Part shown: positions 9,501 through 18,933 of the stretch, in pieces | Layout: each line of letters begins with the position of its first letter | Numbering within the stretch: position 1 is the first letter of the stretch | NCBI GenBank assembly: GCA_000818945.1 | Contig: KN805381.1 | Location: forward strand, 477,035-541,034 | Origin: Schizochytrium sp. CCTCC M209059 | Lineage: Eukaryota; Sar; Bigyra; Thraustochytrida; Thraustochytriidae | Direction: 5' to 3' | Length of the DNA: 64,000 nt | Program-made: the position numbers and the translations under genes | Notes under the pieces: model-generated | What the model saw: the letters and a program-made list of their open reading frames with translations, nothing else | What the model was told of the DNA's origin: nothing | Databases searched by the model: none

Positions 9501-12131
9501 GATATGAGCGCAATGGCTCAAAAGGGTCTAAAGGACAACGTGAAGGTCCGATGGGGCCGCGCCAAGCTCATGATTGTGGGCAAGTCCGCTGCTGGCAAAA
9601 CATCAACAATTCGCACGCTTTTAGACCAGCCATTTAACGACGACCATGTCTCGACAATTGGAGTCGACCTTACTTTGACTCGCACTCGAGACTGGAAAGA
9701 GCGGGAGAACTTTGGTAATGCTGACCTTGGTGAGCAGTTTGCAAAATACAAGTACCGTCGGCAAAGCTTTCCCCAGCGTGTCTCTCGGCGCATGGCTGGG
9801 GTTGCGGCTCGCGCGTCTGCATCTCGAGAGTCTTCTTTAAAGGAGGGTCGTCCGGCGATGCAAATTGCCGAATGGGAGATCGCGGAGGCTGTGAGAACCC
9901 CGCTTCGTCTTCAGATCAAGGAAGAAGCTGACAAACTGGATGAAGAAGTCAGTTTCACGATTTGGGACTACGGAGGACAAGAGGTCTTTTATGCTTTGCA
10001 TCATCTGTTCTTGACGCAATATGGTGTTTATGTGCTGGTCTTTGACATGCGAGAAGTGCTGGGCAAAGAGCGTTTCGAGAAAGTACCCGAAAGAGATAAA
10101 CTCGAGAGCCTTGCGTCGCAAAAGGATGCGCTGGATACGCTGCGCTTCTGGATTACCTCCATTCATCTGCATGCGCCAAACGTCAGCGTTGCGCTCGTGG
10201 GGACATACCTGGATCAGGTACCTAATGAGGGGGACCACAGGGCGATCAACCAGACAATAAAAAGTGAGGTGCTCAAGGGCCTTGGCGGAAGGCCAGCTGT
10301 GTTACGGAATCGTTCGTCGCAACTCCAATTTTTCTCCATTAACAACAAAGACCGTGAAGACACAGATGCACACGTGTCGCGCCTGCGTGAGGCGCTGTCG
10401 GAGTCCGTTGCAAAAAAAGACTTCGTCAAGGACAAGGTCCCATTGCGGTGGTCATATTGTCTAGACAGGCTTCTCTCTTCACAAGAGGACTTTCTGTCGC
10501 TGGATGAAGTGGAAAAGTTTGCTAAAAGGTGCAACCTTGCAAAAGAAGATGTGCACAAGATGCTGAAATACATGCATGAGCTTGGGGTGCTTATTCACCT
10601 GACGACGGGAGAGAACGATGTTCTACGTCAGTTTGTCGTGATTCGGCCGCAGTGGTTGCTGGAGAACCTCTCGCGCGTCATTTGCGATCCCGATATGGAT
10701 CACATGCAGAGGCATAAGGACAACCTGTTGTATCGCTGTAGCAATGAGGATGGCGGCGAGTTTCCGAGCGAGCTCGAGGATGCGCTCGAAGAGTGGTCAG
10801 GCCGTGGGGTCGCCAGTCGTGCGCTTCTGGAGAAACTTTGGCAAGACCAACCGGTCGATTATCTCACGGAACTGATGGAGTCGATGTTGCTGGCTTGTCC
10901 GAGTCCATGGATCGGCGACAAGGATGACGAAGGCGCTCTGCTTATACCGAGCCTTTTGAAGCCTGTCGACGAGGATACAAAGGAGAAGGCCCGCGCTGAC
11001 TTGGGTCGGACGTTTGCCCTCGCTTACATTGAGTTCCGCATTCTCCCCAAGGGCGTTTTCGGCGTTTTCCAGCGTTTACTCGCTAGCCTCGTACAAGTTC
11101 TTCCAAACCGCGTGAGTGTGGGCGATCACGGCGTGTACGCAGACTTTGCAAGCATCGTATTCGACAATGTTGACGTTGTCATGGAAACGAGCGGCAATCG
11201 CTTAATGCTCTACTTTGAGTTGCCCGCGAATCGGAGCCTCAGCAGTCATGTCGTGATCCTCAAGAACAGTCTTGACTCTATTGATTCCTTCTTCATGAAG
11301 AAGGGTCTTGACCCGAAGCTCTATGTCAGTTCTGATGGCTCTGATCACAGAGCTGCATGCGCCTCGGCGGAGGCTCTTGCGCACGCCACAGATGGCGAAG
11401 TATCTTTGGTGAAGAGGGGCAAGCGACTTCCTCTGACGTCTTTTAGGCCGTTTGTGGAGCGTCGAAGTGCGACACGGCATCCTCGTCTGTCTATCGCAAG
11501 CACTGACAAACCTTATCACGTCTTTCTGTCGCATTCTTGGGGCGAGGGGAAAGAGACGCACGAAAGGGTCAAGGCGGTGGCTCGTGAGCTTGAGACGCGT
11601 GGAATTCGCTACTGGCTTGACGAGAAGGAGGTCGGCCAGGAGGTACTTGATTCCATGGCTAATGGAATCGACCGGTCGAAGGTTGTCGTGGTTTTTGTAA
11701 CTCGCGAGTACATGAACAAAGTGAATCGAGGCAGGTCCGAACTTGACAATTGCCGAGACGAGTTCTGCTACGCTTTTCGACGTGTAAAACCCGCGAACAT
11801 GATTCCTTGTATCCTGGACAAAGAGATGAGCGACATGAACGAGTGGGAAGGACGTTTTGGCATATCGTGGAGCGGCAATCCGTTGTATGTGCCCATGTGG
11901 AAGGGAGGCGAAGCGGACGAGATCGATGCTCTTGAGGCAGCAATCAAGGACGTTCTTAGATTGCAAAACGAAGCGGCTGTGAGGCCCGAAGACGTTCCTG
12001 CGACGACAACACTTGCAGTGCATCGTCGACGGACCCTTTCGAGATTGTTTAGGCAGAAGGAAGATGTTTCCAAGCGTAGTATGTGTAAGAGTGACCGGTA
12101 CAATCATGAAAATGCACTTAAAAATTCATAG
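6560..12131 (+). CDS. LRR-Roc-COR-TIR protein, 13 exons, 1232 aa
   Basis: I assembled this gene from splice sites. Exons: 6560-6618, 6779-6865, 7043-7126, 7303-7386, 7556-7639, 7891-7974, 8135-8218, 8379-8462, 8623-8706, 8866-8949, 9110-9196, 9266-9349, 9422-12131. All twelve introns are GT-AG and phase 2, and the total of 3699 nt is in frame. An in-frame TAG lies upstream of the ATG. Exons 2-12 each encode one ribonuclease-inhibitor-type LRR (IGDDGAxALAxAL), residues about 20-330. The last exon holds a Roc GTPase: P-loop GKSAAGKT (383-390), DYGGQE near 511, TYLD as the G4-like motif. A COR-like region covers about 640-900. A TIR domain follows (about 1025-1185): VFLSHSW, RYWLDEKEVG, and CRDEF, whose Glu (about 1110) matches the TIR NADase glutamate. 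The family implies GTP-regulated oligomerisation and signalling. A TIR on a Roco C-terminus is unusual. Confidence 0.88.
7891..9196 (+). repeat. Tandem array of six near-identical exon-intron units (244-bp period)
   Basis: Exons 6-11 of the LRR gene start at 7891, 8135, 8379, 8623, 8866 and 9110, so the period is 244, 244, 244, 243 and 244 bp. Each unit carries an 84-nt LRR exon (87 nt in the last) plus an intron of about 160 nt. Introns and exons are both nearly identical between units. Each of the five introns separating the copies carries a conserved CTGACTAA or CTGACTAAC branch-point-like motif. A second, more diverged group of units covers exons 3-5 (7043, 7303, 7556). This is recent unequal-crossover amplification of a one-LRR cassette. 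Confidence 0.93.
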
Positions 12132-12440
12132 ATTCTCGACTTGACAGACCAGTGACAGTGTAATTTAACTTGACTTGACTTGACTTTGATTGACATGAGA
12201 AACATAAAAAGGGCGTCCCCTAACTGAGAGTTAAAAAATACCCCCCAACCCCGGAAAAGATCGACGCATCTTTTCCTTCGTTTCGTAGCCATCGAAGTTA
12301 TTGCGTGTTGTTAGCGCAAAAGTGACGTTTTTTCTTTTCATACTTTTCTTCCTTTTCCATTTATAGTGAACATAGGCACTGCGAATAGCACCCGAATGCG
12401 CGTCGAGGTCTTCGCCGAGGTTAGAGCTGGCAGCTTGTTT
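12132..12440. other. Short convergent intergenic region
   Basis: This separates the stop codons of two convergent genes. It contains a short ACTTG pentanucleotide repeat (about 12166-12186) and pyrimidine-rich tracts. No gene is seen. Confidence 0.4.
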
Positions 12441-12983
12441 TCAGAGAATGACGCAGACCTCACCACCAGCGCCATGGAGCTCGCCCGGGGGCGTCTCGCA
12501 GGGAATGATTTGACCGATGCAGAGACGCTCCCACACGGAGCGTCCGTAGCGAGAATGGAAATTCAAGTCCTCCTCGCAGTCCTTGGCGCCTCCAGCCCTT
12601 CGCACAAGCGAGCGCTGGCCGCCAGGATGGTCCTCAATGTAGTTTGTGACGTCGAAGACGCGGCCCTTGGCGATGATCCAGCAGTCCTCCTTGGAGTTGT
12701 GAATGCGCACCTCGCACATGGTCACAAAGAGGTCTGGGGCTACGCCGCGGCTGCCCGACACGCGTCGCGTGCCGTGCTGCTGGCACAGCTCGCAGGTGGC
12801 ACGGTCCCCTCCGCCTGGCGTTTCCGGCCCAGACGGCTGGGGCGTATTGCGCGCGACGACGGCCGCCTCGGGCTCCGCGATAATCTTGTACTCGGTGTCT
12901 TGCGGGTTGCCCACGGACTCGAAGCGCCCGCGCATGCCCAGCGAGGACCCGTGGCGCGCGGTCCCGGACAGTGCGTGCACCAT
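12441..12983 (-). CDS. Cytochrome b5-domain protein with C-terminal CaaX box, 180 aa
   Basis: The start is taken at the ATG complementary to 12981-12983 (MVHALSGTAR). The open frame continues upstream, but that part is an Arg-rich translation of GC repeats. Residues 91-160 form a cytochrome b5 fold: EVRIHNSKEDCW, VFDVTNYIEDHPGG with first haem ligand H119, and NFHSRYG with second ligand H143. The 24-residue spacing matches canonical cytochrome b5. Residues 64-70 hold a CxxCxxH group of unknown meaning. The last four residues are CVIL, a CaaX box whose terminal Leu predicts geranylgeranylation. The usual b5 tail-anchor helix is absent, so a lipid anchor may replace it. The likely role is electron transfer at a membrane; the partner enzyme is unknown. 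Confidence 0.82.
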   Translation of the reverse strand: MVHALSGTARHGSSLGMRGRFESVGNPQDTEYKIIAEPEAAVVARNTPQPSGPETPGGGDRATCELCQQHGTRRVSGSRGVAPDLFVTMCEVRIHNSKEDCWIIAKGRVFDVTNYIEDHPGGQRSLVRRAGGAKDCEEDLNFHSRYGRSVWERLCIGQIIPCETPPGELHGAGGEVCVIL

Positions 12984-14268
12984 CTTTCCCCGCGCGCGCC
13001 CGCGCCGGCGCCGGCGTCGAAGTCGGCGTCGGAGTCGGCGTCGGAGTCGGCGTCGGGGTCGAAGTCGCGCGTCGCTCCAATAGCGCCGCGATGGCGCCGC
13101 AACCGCCGCGCCTCGCGCCGGGACGCGGCCGCCTGCGGCCGCCTGCGGCTCTGCGCGCGGGGGCGCTCCGCGAGCGCTCCACGAGCGCTCCGCGAGCGCG
13201 AGCCGCGGCGCCCTCGCGCGGCGGGAAGCGGTCTGCCGCTGCGCCACCGCGTGTCTCGCGTGGAGAGAGAAAGACAGAGAGAGAGAGAGGCGCGAACGAC
13301 AGGCCGGCAGCGCGGCGGCAAGTCGGCTATGCGCGGCCGCAAGTGGGTTATAGACGCGCGCGCAGTCAGGAATGGCGCGCGAAGTGTCCAGGAGAAAAGG
13401 GACGAGAGTAGTGGCCTGGGGTCAGTATTTTTTCGTCGTTCATTGCGTCACGCTCCACTGATCAGGCGCTCGGAGCCCAGCGGGAGAAAGTGAGAGACTG
13501 TCATTCACGAAAAAGGAAGTGACACACAAGTCATAGGTCTGAGGTGTGTCAAGCGTTTTTTCGAGAGGTGAAATTGACTGTGAGTTCATACTTCCCGATG
13601 ATCTATATCTGCTTTCTCCTCTTTCACGCACACACACGATGTGAAAAAAAGTGCCATTTCTCAAGGGGGCGAAACCAACATTCACCTGAAACATTGCGAT
13701 GCTTCACAACGCCCAGCGTCCGCGACAACAGAACAGAAGGACCAGCAAACTGGAGACCGTCCTTGTAAATAAATACCACGCACGACATGATAACAAGACG
13801 CAAGAGACACTGTCTGTCGGTGAGATAGATCCTGGACGGGTATACGGCGGCAAAGCCAAAGAGACGAGTTTTTGAAGGCGCGAAGGCGGACAAGCGCTTG
13901 AACAAAGTATTTCTGCTTGCAAACTGTCATTATTGGACCAAGAGAATTGCAGACCACTGCATAAATTGCTCCCAGAACCTCAAAAAAGTTATTGTGTTGT
14001 GAGTCATGGCCAAACAATCTCAGTTTCCTTATGGCATGCGATGCACTCCAGTTCTCAGCAGAGAAGCTCTGCGTGATCAAACCCGAAATTTGCTTCCCAT
14101 TTTAGCCAGCCATGCCCGCATCAATGGCAGAGCAGAGCCGTCAATCAAAAGCGAAAGAGATCATTCTCTCACATTCTCTGTTATGGTACATGTATCCGTT
14201 GGGTTCGTCGTCGACCATCGTGTCTCGAAACTCATCTCTCTCGGCGGGCCCAAGTGGTGGTGACCTGT
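12984..14268. other. Divergent intergenic region with simple repeats
   Basis: The left part is GC-rich. It contains a 12-bp GTCGGAGTCGGC-type repeat (about 13015-13070) and a GA-rich run (about 13260-13290). The right part (13400-14260) is AT-richer and featureless. It must hold the promoters of the cytochrome b5 and kinesin genes. Frames on either strand show no family resemblance. Confidence 0.4.
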
Positions 14269-16752
14269 ATGAGAGCGACCGCTCTCAAGGCGAACGGTAG
14301 CTCGCGTTGCGTCGAGAAGAAGCGTGAGTGCATAAGCGAGATCACGATTTTGTCCCGCGAGATGGTCTCGACTCCGACTGCGCGAAGCGCGACGTGCAGC
14401 AGCTTTGGCGACTTGAGCGCGACGAGCTCGAGCGCGGGCACGCCGACCACGCGCAAGATGAGAGCGAGCGGAAAGCCGAGTCTAGAGCGAGTCAAAGTGC
14501 ACTGCAGACTACGACCGTTCCTGGGGCCCGAAGAGGAGATTGGTGGCGCAGACTCGGTCGTGCGCAAGCTCTCTGCGAAGCGAGCAGGCACGCCCAAGGA
14601 TAGCGAAGACCCGCCTCCCGACGTTGTCGCGCTGCGCAATGAGACATTCCAATTTGATTCCTTTCTTGGGGCGCAAACATCGCAAGAAACTGTGTACGAG
14701 CGAGTTGCTGCCCCGATTGTTTCAAGCGTGCTACAGGGTTACAATGGCACCGTGTTTGCGTACGGGCAGACAGGGAGCGGAAAAACGTTTAGCATGTTTG
14801 GTGGGAAATCGTCAAAAGAAGCTGGCATTGTGCCACGAGCGCTCGTACACATTTTTAAGGAAATCAACGAGGACGAGGCCTCCGAGTATTCGGTGACGCT
14901 ATCTTACGTGCAGCTTTATTGCGAGTTGCTGACTGACCTGTTGAGTCCCAACGGGCCCGAGGATGGTTCAAGCGACGGCGTCGGCGCGGGCGTGGGTGGA
15001 GGACCAACAAGCACGGGTCCAGGCGGTCACAAGAGCCTTCTTATTCGCGAAGATACAAAACGAGGCATTTTTATCGAAGGCGTCAAGTGCGCAGCGGTTG
15101 AGTCTGCCGAGGAAGCCATGGCGATGATTCAGGAGGGCGATGAGCACCGGGTCCGCGCCGCGACGAACATGAATGCAGCAAGCAGTCGATCGCATGCCTG
15201 CATTATTTTGAATATTACCAAGCGCAAGTGCGCAGAGAGCGCGCAGGCGGGTGGGAAGAAGTCCAAGGTCAAATTTGGCAAGCTGATCTTGGTCGATCTT
15301 GCAGGCAGTGAGCGGGTGAAAAAGGCGCTCGGGGACAATCACAGCCACCACGGCACGCGCTTCATGGAATCGAAGGCGATCAATCTGAGCTTGTCCGCGC
15401 TGGGCAACTGCATTTCCGCTTTGGCGCAGCGCAAACAGCACATCCCGTACCGGGACGCCAAATTGACGCGTCTTTTGAAAGACTCACTCGGTGGCAACTC
15501 GATGACGGCCCTGGTGCTGAATGTGGCGCCGCACGAGTCATTTGCAAGTGAGACCAAATCGACTTTGACGTTTGGGCAACGCGCAATGGCTGTGCAGACG
15601 CGTGTGACGATAAATGAGCAGGTTGACTTTCAAGCATTGTACAGCAGTGTGCAGGCGAGTCTGGACCACAAGGACGACCGCATCCACGAGCTGGAGATTG
15701 CATTGAGCAAGGTCCGTATCGAGCTCAATGACGCGCGGCAGCAGGCAGACAAGGCGGAGCAGGAGCGTAGCATGGCGTCTATGCAATTGAGCTCCCTGTC
15801 GGTGTCTGCGGACGTGGCGGATCAAGTGGACCTTTTGCAGGCTGAGCACGCGCGTGCTGTGGAGGCCCTTCGCAACGAGTTCGAATCCAAGATTTCGGCG
15901 GAAAAGCAACGCGCTTCTAGCGCCCAGGAGGAATGGCATCGCATCGAGTACGAGCTCAAAGACGAGCGCGAGGAGCATTTGCGTACATGTGCCTTGCTGC
16001 GTGAAAAGCAAGCCCAGCTTGCCGAGGTCGAGCAGTCAAAGGAAGATCGCATTGCTGAGCTTTTCGAGGATCTCAAAGCGTCCCAGGAACGTAGCGATGC
16101 AGCTCGGGCCGAGACGGAAGCTGTCGAAGCAGAGCGCGTTCGCCTTGCCGCTGAGAATGCGAGCATGCGCGCGGAGCTGGACAAGGGTCGCGAGTTCCAA
16201 GAGCGTGGTTTGCAGCTCATGGAGACGCTGACGAGCCGCGTGGAGTCGCTCGAGGAGCGAAAGCGTCGGGCGCAGGAACCCGAGACAGGATCGCAGTCGC
16301 CTTCCTTGCATTCTTCGCGGCGGTTGGAGAGCGAAGGTCGCCACGAGTCGCGTGCTTCGCGGCAGGCTCGGCACATATCGTCTTTAACGAAACCGAAGCG
16401 ACACCCTTCTCGTATTGCGCCAGAGGTGCCAGTTGTGCCTCGTAACAACATCAGCAGCACGAGTCGGACGAGTCAGAGGAGCGGGGGCGCCCACACGATG
16501 ATGACCAGCTCGAGCAACAATAACAACAACAACAACAACAACAATAAACATGAACACGCCGACGATGATGACAGTGCGACTGATCGTTACAGCGCGCGCA
16601 CCAATGGCTCATCAGATTCTGCGCGTCGCTGGAGACGTTCGTCATCTGCGGCTTCAACAGGCGTGGGACTCGGCCGAAGAGGGTCTGGGGCCGGAGGAGG
16701 GTCCTCCTCTTCGAGAGTGGGCTCTGCAACCGCATCTATTCTGCGTTTTTGA
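14269..16752 (+). CDS. Kinesin motor protein, ARK/ungrouped type, about 827 aa
   Basis: An N-terminal plus-end-type kinesin motor covers about residues 72-455. It has the P-loop GQTGSGKT (166-173), switch I NMNAASSRSH (300-309) and switch II DLAGSE (343-348), so ATP hydrolysis and microtubule binding are expected. The FGQRAM signature after the motor and the NEQVDFQALY segment resemble plant and protist ARK or ungrouped kinesins, but no armadillo repeats follow. Residues 455-650 form a long coiled coil, implying a dimer. The tail is Ser/Arg-rich with a poly-Asn run encoded near 16515-16549. The start is uncertain: ATG 14269 is the first in frame, and ATG 14362 (MVSTPTARS) is equally plausible. 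No introns are seen. Confidence 0.87.
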   Translation: MRATALKANGSSRCVEKKRECISEITILSREMVSTPTARSATCSSFGDLSATSSSAGTPTTRKMRASGKPSLERVKVHCRLRPFLGPEEEIGGADSVVRKLSAKRAGTPKDSEDPPPDVVALRNETFQFDSFLGAQTSQETVYERVAAPIVSSVLQGYNGTVFAYGQTGSGKTFSMFGGKSSKEAGIVPRALVHIFKEINEDEASEYSVTLSYVQLYCELLTDLLSPNGPEDGSSDGVGAGVGGGPTSTGPGGHKSLLIREDTKRGIFIEGVKCAAVESAEEAMAMIQEGDEHRVRAATNMNAASSRSHACIILNITKRKCAESAQAGGKKSKVKFGKLILVDLAGSERVKKALGDNHSHHGTRFMESKAINLSLSALGNCISALAQRKQHIPYRDAKLTRLLKDSLGGNSMTALVLNVAPHESFASETKSTLTFGQRAMAVQTRVTINEQVDFQALYSSVQASLDHKDDRIHELEIALSKVRIELNDARQQADKAEQERSMASMQLSSLSVSADVADQVDLLQAEHARAVEALRNEFESKISAEKQRASSAQEEWHRIEYELKDEREEHLRTCALLREKQAQLAEVEQSKEDRIAELFEDLKASQERSDAARAETEAVEAERVRLAAENASMRAELDKGREFQERGLQLMETLTSRVESLEERKRRAQEPETGSQSPSLHSSRRLESEGRHESRASRQARHISSLTKPKRHPSRIAPEVPVVPRNNISSTSRTSQRSGGAHTMMTSSSNNNNNNNNNNKHEHADDDDSATDRYSARTNGSSDSARRWRRSSSAASTGVGLGRRGSGAGGGSSSSRVGSATASILRF

Positions 16753-17241
16753 GCCAATGCCCTTTTTGCTGCATTCGTTGAAACATAAATTTGATCACAT
16801 TTTCTCAATCGTCGAGCTGCGATGTATTGTATTGTTGCAGGTCCATGAAATCAGATAGCGTGTGCAAAACAAATGTAAGACGTCCATTGCACATGACGCA
16901 TTTGCTTGGTTTGACCCCAATGCACTTCAAAGAGAAAGTTTCTTATAGCTATTGCCTCTTCCTCATCTACTCGGATTGACTATCTTCCATTCAATACATT
17001 TTTTTGCTATACATTAAAAAATCATGCTCGTATGCTCGTAGAAGAAGAAGTCAAGCCCTTGGCTGGTGAAAAGAGGTGAACGACTGGTTTCGGTCGAATC
17101 AAGAAAATTATTTCACTTTTTCGTTCAATGATCATGCATATCAAGGCTAAATGTTCAGAAATCGCGCGCGCAGCCAGCACCCTGCCGGCGTATATGGGCA
17201 AGCAAGCGAGCGAAAGAATTGCGAGGGAAACAGGATTTGTA
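16753..17241. other. Convergent intergenic region
   Basis: These 489 bp are comparatively AT-rich, lie between two convergent stop codons, and contain both 3' UTRs. I see no gene or repeat. Confidence 0.4.
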
Positions 17242-18552
17242 TCACGTGGAGAACCCGGAAACAATGCCGTTGTCCTCACGGAGCATCCAGTGTTGCGAGC
17301 ACAGGTCGGTGCCGGTCTTGACGCTGCGCATGCAAGCCGGGATGGCGCAGCGCTTTCCGCCTCCATGAGATTTGCAGTAGCCGCTACCCTGGTCTTTTTT
17401 GGTGCAGCCCTCGTGTTGGCAGCGCTTACCTCCACCATGAGCGACGCAATGGTAGGTGGCGCCCTCGGCGCCCTTTGTGCATCCCGGGGTCTGGCAGCGA
17501 CGCCCGCCGCCATGACTCGTGCAAAACTTGGAACCCGATCTGGCGCTGCGCAGACAGTTCTCCGATTCGCAACGGCGTCCGCCTCCATGCCTCTTGCAGT
17601 AGCCGCGGCCACGCGCGAGTTTGTCGCAGCGAATAAAGTTGCACAGCTTGCCGCGGGGCTTGCCACGCGAGAGCGCGTGCTGGCCCGAGCCCATGGACGC
17701 GTTGGGGTCCAGGGCGTTTGAGTAGACTTGTTCCTCTTTGATGGTCTTTGCAAGCTTACGCGCGACCTCGTACTTTGCGAGATCGGCAAGAGCCGCGGCT
17801 CTCTTCTTGCAGTACGCATCGACCCTTCCGGTGGACCCGCCATGATCTTCGCTGCAAGTGCTCGTGCTGCTGCTGCTGGCGCCGCTGCTGTGGCGGCGGT
17901 GGACCATGGAAGCAGCGGTGGCGGCTGGAGGCAGCGGTGGCTGGAGGGCCGGCGCCGAGGTGTTTTGCGAAGCGCCGGGCAACATGGATTGCGGGAGCAG
18001 GTTGAGGAGCTGCGGCAGACTGAGGTCGCGCAGCGACATTGCACCGGGTGAAGCGGCGTTGACGGGAAAGGAGTTCTGCAGCGCGGGAGCCTGAAAGGCG
18101 GCCTTGATCTCGGCTTCCGATCCGATGGAGGTCATATGGGGGGGCATGAGGTTGGCGTAGGCTGCGGCGGTTGCAGGGGACATGGAAGCGTGCGAAGCGC
18201 TGGCATCAGGATGCTCGAGAGCCTGGGTGAGTGCGCGGGCCATCATGAGGACCTGGCGCTCCTTGTTGGACGTCGCGGATGCCGCGGCAGTGGGGCTCGC
18301 ATTGTTGGATGCTGCGGGGCTCGTTGCGTTGCTCCCTGGTCTGGAGGATCCCATGTACGTCTGCTGGGTTTGCTGGGTATGTTGCTGCATGCTCATGAGT
18401 TGGCGTTGATACGCGAGGTGCTGCTGTCGTAGCATGCGCGCGTCGAGGTCGGCGTCATATTCTTCCTTGGAACGTTGGTGTTGCTGTTGCTGGGTCTGGA
18501 AAGTGGCGGCAGAGGGTGTTGTGGCTCCATAGTTTGCCGCCGTGGGCATGGC

Positions 18553-18593
<41 letters not shown>

Positions 18594-18760
18594 TGGCGAG
18601 TCGCTCCTTTTGCTGTGCTGCGGCGAGCTGGTGCATGGCTCGCTGTACCTCTGGCGATGCGGTTGCATATTGCTGCTGATACGCTGCGACAAGAGCCCTC
18701 ATTTCGGCGTCGCTCTGCGTGTTGGCGCCCTGCGCGAGGCCAGCCGCGACCGCCGATGAG

Positions 18761-18793
<33 letters not shown>

Positions 18794-18933
18794 TGCTGCT
18801 GCTGCTGCTGCTGCTGCTGCATGTGGTGCATCTGCGCGAGGTACTCGCGTGTCGCGGCGCCGTGGTCCCTGGCCAGGTGTCCCTGCATGGCCATGGCCGC
18901 GCCGGGGTCCTGTCGCGGCTGCTTCACCAGCAT
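17242..18933 (-). CDS. Poly-Gln/Ala protein with five C-terminal Cys/His repeats, 563 aa
   Basis: The first 340 residues are low complexity. Long Gln runs (CAG/CTG triplets near 18554-18590 and 18783-18822) and an Ala run (GCC triplets near 18757-18790) give the look of a transcription-associated activation region. From about residue 430 to 550 come five tandem units of the form C-x4-C-x9-C-x2/3-H-GGG-K/R-R-C, for example CESENCLRSA, CQHEGCTKKD, GYCKSHGGGKRC. Such arrays are abundant in oomycetes, diatoms and thraustochytrids. They are often auto-annotated as WRKY transcription factor 19, although no WRKY motif is present here. The regular Cys/His spacing suggests zinc coordination. A nuclear, nucleic-acid or protein-binding role is inferred. 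Confidence 0.8.

Noticed and set aside
12984..13247. N-terminal extension of the cytochrome b5 protein
   Set aside because: It is an Arg-rich translation of GC and GTCGGA repeats with no b5 homology.
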